Source: an uncultured Collinsella sp.
Lineage (GTDB): Bacteria; Actinomycetota; Coriobacteriia; Coriobacteriales; Coriobacteriaceae
DNA: 12,089 nucleotides
Assembly (NCBI GenBank): GCA_958370325.1
Contig: CATXJW010000051.1
Span: forward strand, 1-12,089
Direction: 5' to 3'
Shown here: positions 1 through 6,868 of the stretch, one piece after another
Layout: each line of letters starts with the position of its first letter
Position numbering within the stretch: the stretch's first letter is position 1
Translations under genes and position numbers: made by a program
The notes under the pieces: model-generated
What the model saw: the letters and a program-made list of their open reading frames with translations, nothing else
Told to the model about the DNA's origin: nothing
Databases searched by the model: none

Positions 1-1214
1 CCGGGGTGATAGAGTTCGTTGACCTGACCGGTGGCAAGGCCGATCTGGTTGCCGTAGCTGGAGTAGCCGGCGGCAGCAGTGGTTACGAGTTTGCGCTGCG
101 GCAGCTTGCCCTCGAGCGTCTCGGAAACCGGGACGGTGGGGTCGCCGGCGCCGGTAACACGCATGGCCTGGTACACGTAGCTGCGGCCCGAGAGCGGGTC
201 GCGGATGGCACCGCCCACGCAGGTGGCGGCACCGCCGAAGGGCTCGATCTCGGTCGGGTGGTTGTGGGTCTCGTTCTTAAAGAGGAACAGCCAGTCCTGG
301 TCCTCGCCGTCGACATCGACCTTCACCTTGACGGTGCAGGCGTTGATCTCCTCGGACTCGTCGACATCGGTCATGACGCCGGTCTTCTTAAGGTACTTGG
401 CGCCGATGGTGCCCATGTCCATGAGGCAGACGGGTTTGGCGTCGCGACCGAGCTCGTGGCGCATTTCCATGTAGCGGTCGAAGGCCTGCTGCACCACGGC
501 GTCGTCGATCGTCACGTCGTCCAGGACGGTGCCGAAGGTGGTGTGGCGGCAGTGATCGGACCAGTAGGTGTCGATCACGCGGATCTCGGTGATGGTGGGG
601 TCGCGATCCTCATCGCGGAAGTACTGCTGGCAGAAGGCGATGTCCGCCTCGTCCATGGCAAGACCGCGCTCGGAGATAAAGGCGGCAAGGCCGGCCTCGT
701 CGAGCTCGCGGAAGCCGTCGAGCACCTCGACGGGCGCAGGCTCGGGGGTCTCCATGTACAGTGTCTTGGGCAGGTCGAGCGAGGCGATGCGCGCCTCGAC
801 GGGGTTCACCACGTAGTGCTTGATGGCCTCGACGGCGGCTTCGTCCAGAGCGCCCGAGATCATATAGACCTTGGCGGAGCGCACGGCGGGGCGCTCGCCC
901 TGGCTGATGAGCTGCACGCACTCGCTGGCGGAGTCGGCGCGCTGGTCAAACTGGCCAGGCAGGAATTCGACGGCAAAGACGGCGCCGTCGCTTGCGGGGA
1001 GCTCGTCGTAGGTCACATCGACCTGGGGCTCGCTAAAGACGGTCGGCACGCAGGAGCGGAAAAGCTCCTCGTCGATGCCCTCGACGTCGTAGCGGTTGAT
1101 GATCCTCAGGGCCTCGATGCCCTTGATGCCGAGAATCTCGGTCAGCTCGCCCTTGAGCTGCTGAGCCTCGACGTCGAACCCGGGTTTCTTCTCCACGTAG
1201 ATACGAGAGACCAT
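1..1214 (-). CDS. purL: Phosphoribosylformylglycinamidine synthase PurL, large single-chain type (partial)
   Basis: PurL carries out the fourth step of purine synthesis: ATP- and glutamine-dependent conversion of FGAR to FGAM in the cytoplasm. The reverse strand reads open from ATG 1214 to the window edge, giving 404 residues with no stop. The 3' end lies outside the window. Residues 1-150 look like the PurS-like N-terminal domain, followed by a linker. The synthetase core then starts with the motif DTYWSDHCRHTTF (215-227), whose His221 matches the family's catalytic histidine. The nucleotide/Mg motif FKNETHNHPTEIEPFGG lies at 312-328, followed by GGAIRDPLSGR (334-344). The DHCRHTTF form is typical of large PurL proteins of roughly 1,230-1,300 residues that also carry a C-terminal glutaminase, so about a third is visible. 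AGGAAGG (1230-1224) lies 9 nt before the ATG and supports the start. The gene is divergent from the antiporter gene. Identity is certain; the glutaminase part is inferred. Confidence 0.95.
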   Translation of the reverse strand, partial: MVSRIYVEKKPGFDVEAQQLKGELTEILGIKGIEALRIINRYDVEGIDEELFRSCVPTVFSEPQVDVTYDELPASDGAVFAVEFLPGQFDQRADSASECVQLISQGERPAVRSAKVYMISGALDEAAVEAIKHYVVNPVEARIASLDLPKTLYMETPEPAPVEVLDGFRELDEAGLAAFISERGLAMDEADIAFCQQYFRDEDRDPTITEIRVIDTYWSDHCRHTTFGTVLDDVTIDDAVVQQAFDRYMEMRHELGRDAKPVCLMDMGTIGAKYLKKTGVMTDVDESEEINACTVKVKVDVDGEDQDWLFLFKNETHNHPTEIEPFGGAATCVGGAIRDPLSGRSYVYQAMRVTGAGDPTVPVSETLEGKLPQRKLVTTAAAGYSSYGNQIGLATGQVNELYHP

Positions 1215-1241
1215 TGGTTCCTGCCTTCCTGATCGGTTGGG

Positions 1242-1252
1242 CGTACGGTACG
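1242..1252. promoter_or_regulatory. Short palindrome upstream of purL (possible operator)
   Basis: CGTAC-G-GTACG is an 11-bp perfect inverted repeat 28 nt before the purL start codon, inside the 184-nt divergent gap with the antiporter gene. Its position would suit an operator or a 5' UTR element of purL. No purine riboswitch fold was recognised in the gap. A palindrome this short can arise by chance, so confidence is low. Confidence 0.2.
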
Positions 1253-1322
1253 GTATGCGGCAGCGGTCGGTTTGCGGGGTCTGCCCTGCGGTCGCCTTGA
1301 GCCACATGTTTGTAAACCTCAC

Positions 1323-1328
1323 TATGAT
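1323..1328 (+). promoter_or_regulatory. Candidate -10 element for the antiporter gene
   Basis: TATGAT matches the -10 consensus at five of six positions and lies 70 nt upstream of the antiporter ATG. The best upstream -35-like hexamer, TTGAGC at 1297-1302, is 20 nt away, longer than the usual 16-18 nt. The promoter is therefore only a candidate. Confidence 0.25.
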
Positions 1329-1398
1329 ACGACAGCTCGCGGCGCGTTGAGGACGGCGAGGGTGCTACAGTGAAGCGCAAACAAGAGAAAGGCATCAC

Positions 1399-2961
1399 AT
1401 GGCATTCGTTTCGCTCGCCATCATCGCACTCGTGGCCTTTGCGAGTCCTTTTATCGCCTCGGCGATTCCCGGAAAACCCGTTCCCGAGACGGTCTTTTTG
1501 CTCGTGCTCGGCGCGGTGCTGGGACCCCATATGCTCGGCGTCATCCATGTAGATGCTGAGGTCTCGCTTGTGTCCGAGCTGGGCCTGGCCTTTTTGTTTC
1601 TGCTTGCCGGCTTTGAGATCGACCCCAAGAGCATCACGGGCGTCGAGGGGCGCTACGGCTTGGCGACGTGGGTCGTCACGTTTGGTATCGCCTGGCTTGC
1701 CGTGCGCTTTACCCCGTGGTTCTCAGTCAGTCATTTCGACGGTATCGCCGTGACGCTTGCCCTCACTTCGACGGCGCTCGGTACGCTTGTGCCCATCATG
1801 CGTGAGCGCTCGCTCACCGGCACGCGCGTGGGCGACTCGATTCTCGCGTATGGCACTTGGGGCGAGCTCGGTCCCGTGCTCGCCATGTCGGTGCTGTTGT
1901 CTGCCCGCACTGGCATCCAAACGCTCGTTATCCTTGGCTTGTTTGCGGTGGTTTGCGTGTTGCTGGCCGTGGTCCCAAGCCGCTCCAAGCGCGTCGGCAG
2001 CCGCTTCTTTGCGTTTGTTGAGGAGCGCGCCGATACCACGTCGCAGACCTTCGTGCGCCTGACGGTGCTCATCCTGGTCACGCTCGTGGCGTTCTCGGCC
2101 GTCTTTGATCTCGACATCGTGTTGGGTTCTTTTGCCGCCGGCTTTGTCCTGCGCTATATCATCCCCGAGGGCAACCATACGCTCGAGACCAAGCTCGACG
2201 GCCTGGCCTACGGTTTTTTGATTCCGGTGTTCTTTACCGTATCGGGCGCAAAGATCGATCTGACGGCCGTGGCGTCGCGCCCGGGTCTGCTCGTGGGCTT
2301 TATCGTGGCGTTGTTGATTATTCGTGCCGTGCCTATTCTTATTTCTATGAGCATTTGTCCTGCGACGCGCGATGTGTCGGCGTATGGTCGCATTACCGTG
2401 GCCCTGTACTGCACCACGGCGCTACCGATCATCGTTGCCGTGACGAGCGTTGCCGTCAACGCGGGCGCGCTGTCGCAAGACATCGCGTCGGTTATGGTTG
2501 CCGCCGGCGCCATCACGGTGTTCTTGATGCCATTGCTCGCGCAGCTCTTCTACCGCGTGGTCGACGCCGCACCGGTCGCCGCCGTGGCAGAGGTTGCCGA
2601 GCATCCATCCGATGCGCTCGACATCCTGCGCGCCCATCACGATTTGGCGAGCCTGCTCGCACGCGAGCACGAGCTGCTGACCTCGCATGGCCATGGTCGC
2701 GTATTCGAGGGCCTGCCTACGCTCGATACGATTGCAGAGCGTCTTTCCGCCGAGGCGGCGAGCGGCCACATCGATGCCCGCATCGTGGATGCGGCGCACC
2801 TGCTTGCCGATAAGACCTATGGAGACGAGGTCGACCCGTCCGAGCTGACCCCGCGCGAGCGTCGCCGCCTGGAGCGCGCCAAGCTCGCCGTGCGCGAATA
2901 CCGCCGCCGCATGCTGGAGCTTTACGCACGCGAAGAGGCCGAGAACGACGACGGTAAGTAG
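1399..2961 (+). CDS. Cation:proton antiporter, CPA2 (Kef/Nap-like) family
   Basis: Predicted inner-membrane exchanger swapping protons for monovalent cations (Na+ or K+), for pH and ion homeostasis. The 520-residue protein has about 12 hydrophobic segments over residues 3-388. Family signatures include GSFAAGFVLR (243-252) and FFTVSGAKIDL (278-288), the equivalent of the conserved PFFFxxxGxxxD stretch. The discontinuous-helix region is ALTSTALGTLVPIMRER (121-137) followed by YGTWGELGPVLAM (151-163). Where typical CPA2 proteins carry QD or DD, this one appears to have GE with Glu156, which is unusual. Residues 390-520 form a charged, Arg/Glu-rich cytoplasmic tail. I see no Rossmann GxGxxG motif there, so it is not an obvious TrkA/RCK domain. 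GAAAGG (1387-1392) lies 6 nt before the ATG. A strong terminator follows, so the gene is probably monocistronic. Family is confident; the transported ion is not determinable. Confidence 0.88.
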   Translation: MAFVSLAIIALVAFASPFIASAIPGKPVPETVFLLVLGAVLGPHMLGVIHVDAEVSLVSELGLAFLFLLAGFEIDPKSITGVEGRYGLATWVVTFGIAWLAVRFTPWFSVSHFDGIAVTLALTSTALGTLVPIMRERSLTGTRVGDSILAYGTWGELGPVLAMSVLLSARTGIQTLVILGLFAVVCVLLAVVPSRSKRVGSRFFAFVEERADTTSQTFVRLTVLILVTLVAFSAVFDLDIVLGSFAAGFVLRYIIPEGNHTLETKLDGLAYGFLIPVFFTVSGAKIDLTAVASRPGLLVGFIVALLIIRAVPILISMSICPATRDVSAYGRITVALYCTTALPIIVAVTSVAVNAGALSQDIASVMVAAGAITVFLMPLLAQLFYRVVDAAPVAAVAEVAEHPSDALDILRAHHDLASLLAREHELLTSHGHGRVFEGLPTLDTIAERLSAEAASGHIDARIVDAAHLLADKTYGDEVDPSELTPRERRRLERAKLAVREYRRRMLELYAREEAENDDGK

Positions 2962-2999
2962 CAAGGAATGTCGGGATACGGGTTCCGTCCAAATAATAG

Positions 3000-3040
3000 A
3001 AGGCGCGCTGCCTGCGGTTGATGCAGACAGCGCGCCTTTT
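3000..3040 (+). terminator. Rho-independent terminator after the antiporter, possibly bidirectional
   Basis: An 11-bp stem, AAGGCGCGCTG (3000-3010) with CAGCGCGCCTT (3028-3038), is extended inside by CTGC/GCAG (3012-3015/3023-3026) around a 7-nt loop and is followed by TTTT (3037-3040). It starts 39 nt after the antiporter stop. On the other strand the stem is followed by an A/T-rich stretch, and the convergent SDR gene ends at 3083, so it may terminate both transcripts. Confidence 0.85.
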
Positions 3041-3082
3041 GCGTTGGGCTCCGTGGAGGCTCGAAGTCGTGGCTTGCGATCT

Positions 3083-3832
3083 TTAAGAGCGGGCGGCTCC
3101 GTCGACGGGGAGCACGGCGCCCGTGACGTAGGAGGACATGTCACTCGCCAGGAAAACAAAGGCGTTGGCGACATCCTCGGGCTCGCCCATGCGACCCAGC
3201 GGAATGGTGGCGATGATGGGCTTGATGACCTCTTCGGGCAGGTTGGCGACCATATCGGTCTTGGTCACGCCGGGTGCGACGGCATTGACGCGAATGCCCA
3301 TGGGGGCGAGCTCGCGCGAGAGCGACTGGACCATACCGTTGACGGCAAACTTGGACGTGGGATAGCCAACGCCGGAGGGCTGACCGTACTTGGCGACCAT
3401 CGAACTCGTGGTGGTGATGGTACCGCCATGACCTGCCTCGGTCATGATCTTGGCGGCAGCCTGGTGGCCATTAAAGACAGCGACGACGTTAAGGTCCATG
3501 ACCTTTGCGAACTCCTCGGCCGTATAGTTAAGGAGCGGCGAGCGCTGGGAGATGCCGGCATTGTTGACGACTGTGTCCAAGCCGCCCATGTCGGCGGCAG
3601 CCTGGGTAAAGGCCTCGGTCACGGCTTCGAGCGAGGTGAGGTCGCAGGAGCGGCCCCAGACCTTGGCGTCGGGATAGGCGGCTGCCAGCTTCTCAACGGC
3701 CGCGTCGGCAGTCTCCTGGCGTGAGCCAAAGACGGTGACGGCAGCGCCTTCCTCGATAAAACGGCAGGCGATGGCATAGCCGATACCGCGCGTGCCTCCG
3801 GTGATGATTGCTTTCTTGCCCTCGAGCAACAT
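3083..3832 (-). CDS. SDR-family NAD(P)-dependent oxidoreductase, BaiA/FabG-like (hydroxysteroid dehydrogenase or 3-oxoacyl reductase)
   Basis: A 249-residue classical short-chain dehydrogenase, predicted cytoplasmic. It shows the cofactor motif TGGTRGIG (11-18), NNAG (90-93) and a complete catalytic tetrad Asn115, Ser144, Tyr157, Lys161. The start is ATG 3832, because AGAGGA (3844-3839) lies 6 nt upstream and residue 4 onward matches the family start. An open frame to 3904 adds 24 residues with no family resemblance. From memory, several short stretches match BaiA, the 249-residue bile-acid 3alpha-hydroxysteroid dehydrogenase of gut clostridia: TGGTRGIG, VFNG, SGVGYP-SK, VAPGV--TDM, EPE--AN, FLASD, VDGA-R. 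Ser37-Arg38 after the second beta strand suggests NADP(H), whereas BaiA has acidic residues there. The gene stands alone, with hom's terminator upstream and no fatty-acid genes nearby, which argues against it being the housekeeping FabG. SDR membership is certain; the substrate is not. Confidence 0.88.
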   Translation of the reverse strand: MLLEGKKAIITGGTRGIGYAIACRFIEEGAAVTVFGSRQETADAAVEKLAAAYPDAKVWGRSCDLTSLEAVTEAFTQAAADMGGLDTVVNNAGISQRSPLLNYTAEEFAKVMDLNVVAVFNGHQAAAKIMTEAGHGGTITTTSSMVAKYGQPSGVGYPTSKFAVNGMVQSLSRELAPMGIRVNAVAPGVTKTDMVANLPEEVIKPIIATIPLGRMGEPEDVANAFVFLASDMSSYVTGAVLPVDGAARS

Positions 3833-3904
3833 GGTGCTTCCTCTCATCGCGGGCGGACATTCGCAACAAAGCGTAGCGGTAGCCGGAATCGGCCGCGTTT
3901 GCAT

Positions 3905-3933
3905 ATCGGTGAACGGTAGCCCGCGTTACCGAT
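3905..3933. promoter_or_regulatory. Nested inverted repeat upstream of the SDR gene (possible operator)
   Basis: ATCGGT (3905-3910) and ACCGAT (3928-3933) form a perfect 6-bp inverted repeat with a 17-bp spacer. A second pair, CGGTA (3914-3918) and TACCG (3927-3931), is nested in it with an 8-bp spacer. The element lies 73-101 nt before the SDR start, within the 152-nt gap between hom's terminator and the SDR gene, where its promoter must be. No clear -35/-10 pair was found. Operator function is inferred from position and symmetry only. Confidence 0.25.
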
Positions 3934-3981
3934 GAGCGGCTCGCGCAAATATGCTCTGCCGTTGTGCTTAGGGCGGGTGAC

Positions 3982-4016
3982 AAAAGGGCTCCCGTCCCAC
4001 GTCGGACGGGAGCCCT
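3982..4016 (-). terminator. Rho-independent terminator of hom
   Basis: Read on the minus strand, a 13-bp perfect stem (4016-4004 with 3997-3985; GGACGGGAGCCC arm) closes a 6-nt loop and is followed directly by TTTTG. It begins 31 nt after the hom stop codon. It separates hom transcription from the downstream SDR gene on the same strand, indicating that the two are not one operon. Confidence 0.88.
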
Positions 4017-4046
4017 CAAGGCGCGTATTGCTAGGCGAGCGTTGGG

Positions 4047-5390
4047 TTAGTTGGCCATAACGCCTTCGGTCCAGGCCTCGACGTCCTCGATACGCAGGAC
4101 GTTGGCGACCTCGGCCACGCAGTCGACGCTGGCAAGCTCGGCGGCGGCAGCCTGGACGTCCTTCTCGAGCGCGCGGTGCGTCAGGAAGATGACCGAGCAG
4201 GCATCGCTGACGCCCGACTTGCCGTCCTCGACCTGGTTGATGAGCGAGATCGAGATGTTGTGCTTGGCAAAGATGTCGACCGTCTCTGACAGGGCGCCCA
4301 CGCGGTCGGCGACCTTCAGGCGCACATAGTACTTGGTCTGGAGCTCGTCCATGGGCTTAAAGGTGAGGTTGTGGCCATAGGGCTCAATCTCGGGCAGCGG
4401 AGCCACGCCGCGGCTGATCTGCTCGGAGAGCGACAGGATATCGCCCACGACGGCGCTCGCGGTGGGGAAGGAACCTGCGCCCGCGCCGTAGAACATGGTC
4501 TCGCCCACGGCGTCGCCTACCACGTAGACGGCGTTCATGGCGCCGTTGACCTTGGCAAGCATGTGGTCGGCGGGGATCAGCGTGGGATGCACGCGAACAT
4601 CGACGCCGGCGTCGGTGTTGCGGGCGATGCCGAGCAGCTTAATGGTGTAGCCGAGCTCGCGGGCCTGGGCGATGTCCTCGGCGCCGATGGTGCGGATACC
4701 CTGCTGGTACACATCATCGGTGGTAACGCGGGTGCCAAAGCCGATGGAGGCGAGGATGGCCGTCTTGCTGGCGGCGTCGAAGCCGTCGACATCGGCGGAC
4801 GGGTCGGCCTCGGCATAGCCCTTGGCCTGGGCGTCGGCGAGCACGTCAGCGTAATCGGCGCCCTCGGCGTCCATGCGCGACAGGATATAGTTGGTGGTGC
4901 CGTTGAGGATGCCGGCGATGGTCAGGATCTTGTTGCCCACCAGGTCGTGCTCGAGCGTGCTGACGATGGGGATGCCGCCACCGCAGCTGGCCTCGCACTT
5001 AATCTGCACGCCGCACTCACGCGCCTTCTCGGCGAGCGTCTCGACATGACGGCCCAGCAGGGCCTTGTTGGCAGAGACGACGTGCTTGCCGTTCTCGAAG
5101 GCGGTGGTGAAGATCTCGGTCGCGGGGTGCTCGCCTCCGATGAGCTCGACGACGATATCGACGGCTGGGTCGGTGACGACATCATGCCAGTCACTCGTAA
5201 AGGCCTCGCGCTCAATACCGGCTGCTTCAGCCTGCTCCCAGGCAAGCGCGCAGGCGCGGGTCAGCTTAAGGTCGATGCCGTAGGCGGCCAGGTACTCATC
5301 GTGGTGGCTCTTAATCAGGCGGGCCACGCCGCCGCCGACGGTTCCCAGACCGATCAGACCGACGTTCACGGTGCGCAGGGGTTCGCTCAT
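4047..5390 (-). CDS. hom: Homoserine dehydrogenase with C-terminal ACT domain
   Basis: Reduces aspartate-semialdehyde to homoserine with NAD(P)H, the branch point to threonine (and so isoleucine) and methionine; cytoplasmic. The 447-residue length is normal for the stand-alone, non-aspartokinase type. The N-terminal Rossmann motif is GLIGLGTVGGG (11-21), followed by SANKALL (106-112). The catalytic domain shows ILNGTTNYIL (161-170) and the conserved stretch GYAEADPSADVDGFDAASK (191-209) with acidic residues and Lys209. A C-terminal ACT domain covers about residues 355-430 (YYVRLKVADRVGALSETVDI), the usual site of threonine feedback inhibition. AAGGAG (5402-5397) lies 6 nt before the ATG and fixes the start. 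The gene has its own terminator and is divergent from livK1; no thrB or thrC is adjacent. Identity is secure; feedback control is inferred from the domain. Confidence 0.97.
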   Translation of the reverse strand: MSEPLRTVNVGLIGLGTVGGGVARLIKSHHDEYLAAYGIDLKLTRACALAWEQAEAAGIEREAFTSDWHDVVTDPAVDIVVELIGGEHPATEIFTTAFENGKHVVSANKALLGRHVETLAEKARECGVQIKCEASCGGGIPIVSTLEHDLVGNKILTIAGILNGTTNYILSRMDAEGADYADVLADAQAKGYAEADPSADVDGFDAASKTAILASIGFGTRVTTDDVYQQGIRTIGAEDIAQARELGYTIKLLGIARNTDAGVDVRVHPTLIPADHMLAKVNGAMNAVYVVGDAVGETMFYGAGAGSFPTASAVVGDILSLSEQISRGVAPLPEIEPYGHNLTFKPMDELQTKYYVRLKVADRVGALSETVDIFAKHNISISLINQVEDGKSGVSDACSVIFLTHRALEKDVQAAAAELASVDCVAEVANVLRIEDVEAWTEGVMAN

Positions 5391-5444
5391 GGATAGCTCC
5401 TTCGTGCATCTTATGGATGGATTAACCGCTTAAAGGTTGAGTGC

Positions 5445-5450
5445 ATTCTA
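5445..5450 (-). promoter_or_regulatory. Candidate -10 element for hom
   Basis: On the minus strand TAGAAT matches the -10 consensus at five of six positions and lies 54 nt upstream of the hom start codon. No convincing -35 hexamer sits 16-18 nt further upstream, so the element is a candidate only. Confidence 0.3.
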
Positions 5451-5518
5451 GCGTGAACCGAGGGCGCGTGCTCGCCAAGCAACAGGAGTCGCACAAAACG
5501 GCACCCCCGAAACGCTGC

Positions 5519-5536
5519 GGAAACATTGGAAACATG
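5519..5536 (+). repeat. Tandem 9-bp repeat GGAAACAT(T/G) upstream of livK1
   Basis: GGAAACATT (5519-5527) is followed immediately by GGAAACATG (5528-5536), two copies differing only in the last base, 106 nt upstream of livK1 in the hom/livK1 divergent gap. The same nonamer occurs upstream of livK2 at 6871-6879, and a shorter GGAAAC upstream of livH at 8377-8382. It may be a regulator binding site for the liv cluster, which is inference. Confidence 0.45.
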
Positions 5537-5556
5537 CTCGCTACAAACGGAACTCC

Positions 5557-5586
5557 GTAACAAACTGTCAACGTTTGCGCCATAAG
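5557..5586 (+). promoter_or_regulatory. Weak candidate promoter of livK1
   Basis: GTAACA (5557-5562, four of six -35 matches) and CATAAG (5581-5586, four of six -10 matches) are separated by 18 nt. Transcription would start near 5593 and give a leader of about 50 nt containing the hairpin at 5608-5622. Both hexamers are poor, so this is only the best pair seen in the gap. Confidence 0.2.
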
Positions 5587-5607
5587 GTTTGCCCTGTACC
5601 GCAAGAC

Positions 5608-5622
5608 GGCCGCACCGCGGCC
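5608..5622 (+). promoter_or_regulatory. GC-rich leader hairpin just upstream of livK1
   Basis: GGCCGC (5608-5613) and GCGGCC (5617-5622) form a perfect 6-bp stem with a 3-nt loop. It ends 4 nt before the A/G-rich ribosome binding stretch AAAAAGGGGG (5627-5636). It could stabilise the mRNA 5' end or affect initiation. There is no T-run after it, so it is not a terminator. Confidence 0.35.
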
Positions 5623-5641
5623 AGCGAAAAAGGGGGACACC

Positions 5642-6808
5642 ATGTTCAACATCAACAGCACGCTCAGCCGTAGGAACTTTCTCGCCGGCGCTGCGGCGCT
5701 CGGCAGTACCGCCGCACTCGCTGGTTGCTCGTCGGGTGGCTCGGACGGCGGCTCCGCCGATGACGGCAAGACCTTCAAGATCGGTGTCATCGGCCCTCTG
5801 ACCGGCGCCGCGGCAACCTATGGCGTTTCGGCCGAGAAGGGTGCCAAGCTTGCCGCCAAGGATTTCTCGACCAAGGACCTCAAACTCTCGCTTAAGTCCG
5901 AGGATGACGTCGCCGACGGCGAGAAGGCTATCAACGCCTTCAATACCCTGTGCGACTGGGGCATGCAGGCGCTCGTCGGCCCCGTCACGACTGGTGCCGC
6001 CGTCGCTGTCTCGGGCGAGATCGCCGACGATATGCTCATGGTCACGCCCTCTGCTTCGTCCCTCGACGTCACCAAGGACAAGACCACGGTTTTCCAGGTT
6101 TGCTTTACCGACCCCACCATGGGCGCGAGTGCTGCCAAGTTTTTGGCCGAGAAGTATGCAGACGCCAAGATCGCCCTATTTTACAACTCCGGCGATACGT
6201 ACAGCTCGGGTGTTGCCGACGCCTTTGCCGAGCAGGCCAAGGCATCCAAGCTCGACATCGTCGATACCGAGACCTTTAAGGACGACTCTTCCACGAGCTT
6301 TACCAACCAGCTCACCAAGGCCAAGGAGGCCGGCGCCACGCTTATCTTTGCCCCGATCTATTACACGCCGGCGTCCGTTTTGCTCAAGAACGCCAAGGAC
6401 ATGGGCTACGACATGACCCTCATGGGCACCGACGGCATGGACGGCCTGCTCTCCGTTGAGGGCTTCGACACCTCTCTTGCCGAGGGCGTGCTGCTCATGA
6501 CCCCGTTCTCTGCCGACGATGAGAAGAACGCCGACTTCGTCAAGGCATATAAGGACGCCTACGACGAGACGCCCAACCAGTTTGCCGCCGATGCCTATGA
6601 CTGCGTCCATGCGATTGTCGAGGCTATCGATAAGGCAGACATCGACATCACGGCCGACGGCGCCGACATTGCCGGCGATCTTGCCAAGGCCATGCGCAAG
6701 ATCAAGATCGAGGGCCTGACGGGCGAGCTCACGTGGAACGACGAGGGCCAAGTCGAGAAGCCCGCTACAGCCTATGTGATCCAGGACGGCAAGTACATCG
6801 CCGCCTAA
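5642..6808 (+). CDS. livK: Branched-chain/hydrophobic amino acid ABC transporter, substrate-binding lipoprotein (first copy)
   Basis: Extracytoplasmic receptor that captures amino acids and hands them to LivHM. The 388-residue protein starts with a twin-arginine lipoprotein signal: SRRNFL (9-14), a short hydrophobic stretch and lipobox LAGC, with Cys29 as the lipidated residue. A Gly/Ser/Asp linker follows. The mature type I periplasmic-binding fold begins at FKIGVIGPLTGAAATYG (45-61). Ligand-pocket segments corresponding to LivJ include VGPVTTG (112-118), TPSASS (135-140), YNSGDTYSSG (181-190) and GTDG (262-265), where Asp264 would take the role of the acidic residue that binds the amino group. 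The start is fixed by AAAAAGGGGG 5 nt upstream. The gene is first of six liv genes. It is very similar to the next gene, so the pair arose by tandem duplication. Exact ligand cannot be read; branched-chain amino acids are the family default. Confidence 0.92.
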   Translation: MFNINSTLSRRNFLAGAAALGSTAALAGCSSGGSDGGSADDGKTFKIGVIGPLTGAAATYGVSAEKGAKLAAKDFSTKDLKLSLKSEDDVADGEKAINAFNTLCDWGMQALVGPVTTGAAVAVSGEIADDMLMVTPSASSLDVTKDKTTVFQVCFTDPTMGASAAKFLAEKYADAKIALFYNSGDTYSSGVADAFAEQAKASKLDIVDTETFKDDSSTSFTNQLTKAKEAGATLIFAPIYYTPASVLLKNAKDMGYDMTLMGTDGMDGLLSVEGFDTSLAEGVLLMTPFSADDEKNADFVKAYKDAYDETPNQFAADAYDCVHAIVEAIDKADIDITADGADIAGDLAKAMRKIKIEGLTGELTWNDEGQVEKPATAYVIQDGKYIAA

Positions 6809-6826
6809 GTGCGCATAAAGCGCTAC
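6809..6826 (+). terminator. Weak hairpin after livK1
   Basis: GTGCGC (6809-6814) and GCGCTAC (6820-6826) can pair with one bulged base around ATAAA, directly after the livK1 stop. The nearest T-run, TTTT at 6838-6841, is 11 nt beyond the stem, so it would be a poor intrinsic terminator. It may cause partial termination or mark the livK1 mRNA 3' end. Confidence 0.25.
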
Positions 6827-6835
6827 CGGTGAGGC

Positions 6836-6844
6836 TGTTTTAAT
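6836..6844 (+). promoter_or_regulatory. Candidate extended -10 promoter upstream of livK2
   Basis: TG-T-TTTAAT (6836-6844) is an extended -10 with five of six matches to TATAAT. No good -35 lies 17 nt upstream, which is acceptable for extended -10 promoters. Initiation would fall near 6851, shortly before the small ORF at 6869. It would give livK2 and the genes after it a promoter separate from that of livK1. Unproven. Confidence 0.3.
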
Positions 6845-6868
6845 CAGGGCAGGGACGCTTGTAACAGA

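Noticed and set aside
6..1232. 408-codon plus-strand open frame at the window start
   Set aside because: It is antisense to purL, whose motifs (DHCRHTTF, NETHNHPTEIEPFGG) are unmistakable on the minus strand. The product is low-complexity with no family resemblance.
1215..1398. Purine riboswitch upstream of purL
   Set aside because: No conserved purine aptamer core or terminator/antiterminator pair is visible in this gap.
3044..3724. 226-codon plus-strand open frame opposite the SDR gene
   Set aside because: It lies antisense to a complete SDR with an intact catalytic tetrad and starts within the antiporter terminator region; no family resemblance.
3833..3904. 24-codon N-terminal extension of the SDR gene
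   Set aside because: No family similarity, crosses the probable promoter, and a good AGAGGA site points to ATG 3832.
4371..5396. 341-codon plus-strand open frame opposite hom
   Set aside because: Shadow of hom, low-complexity product, no independent start signal.
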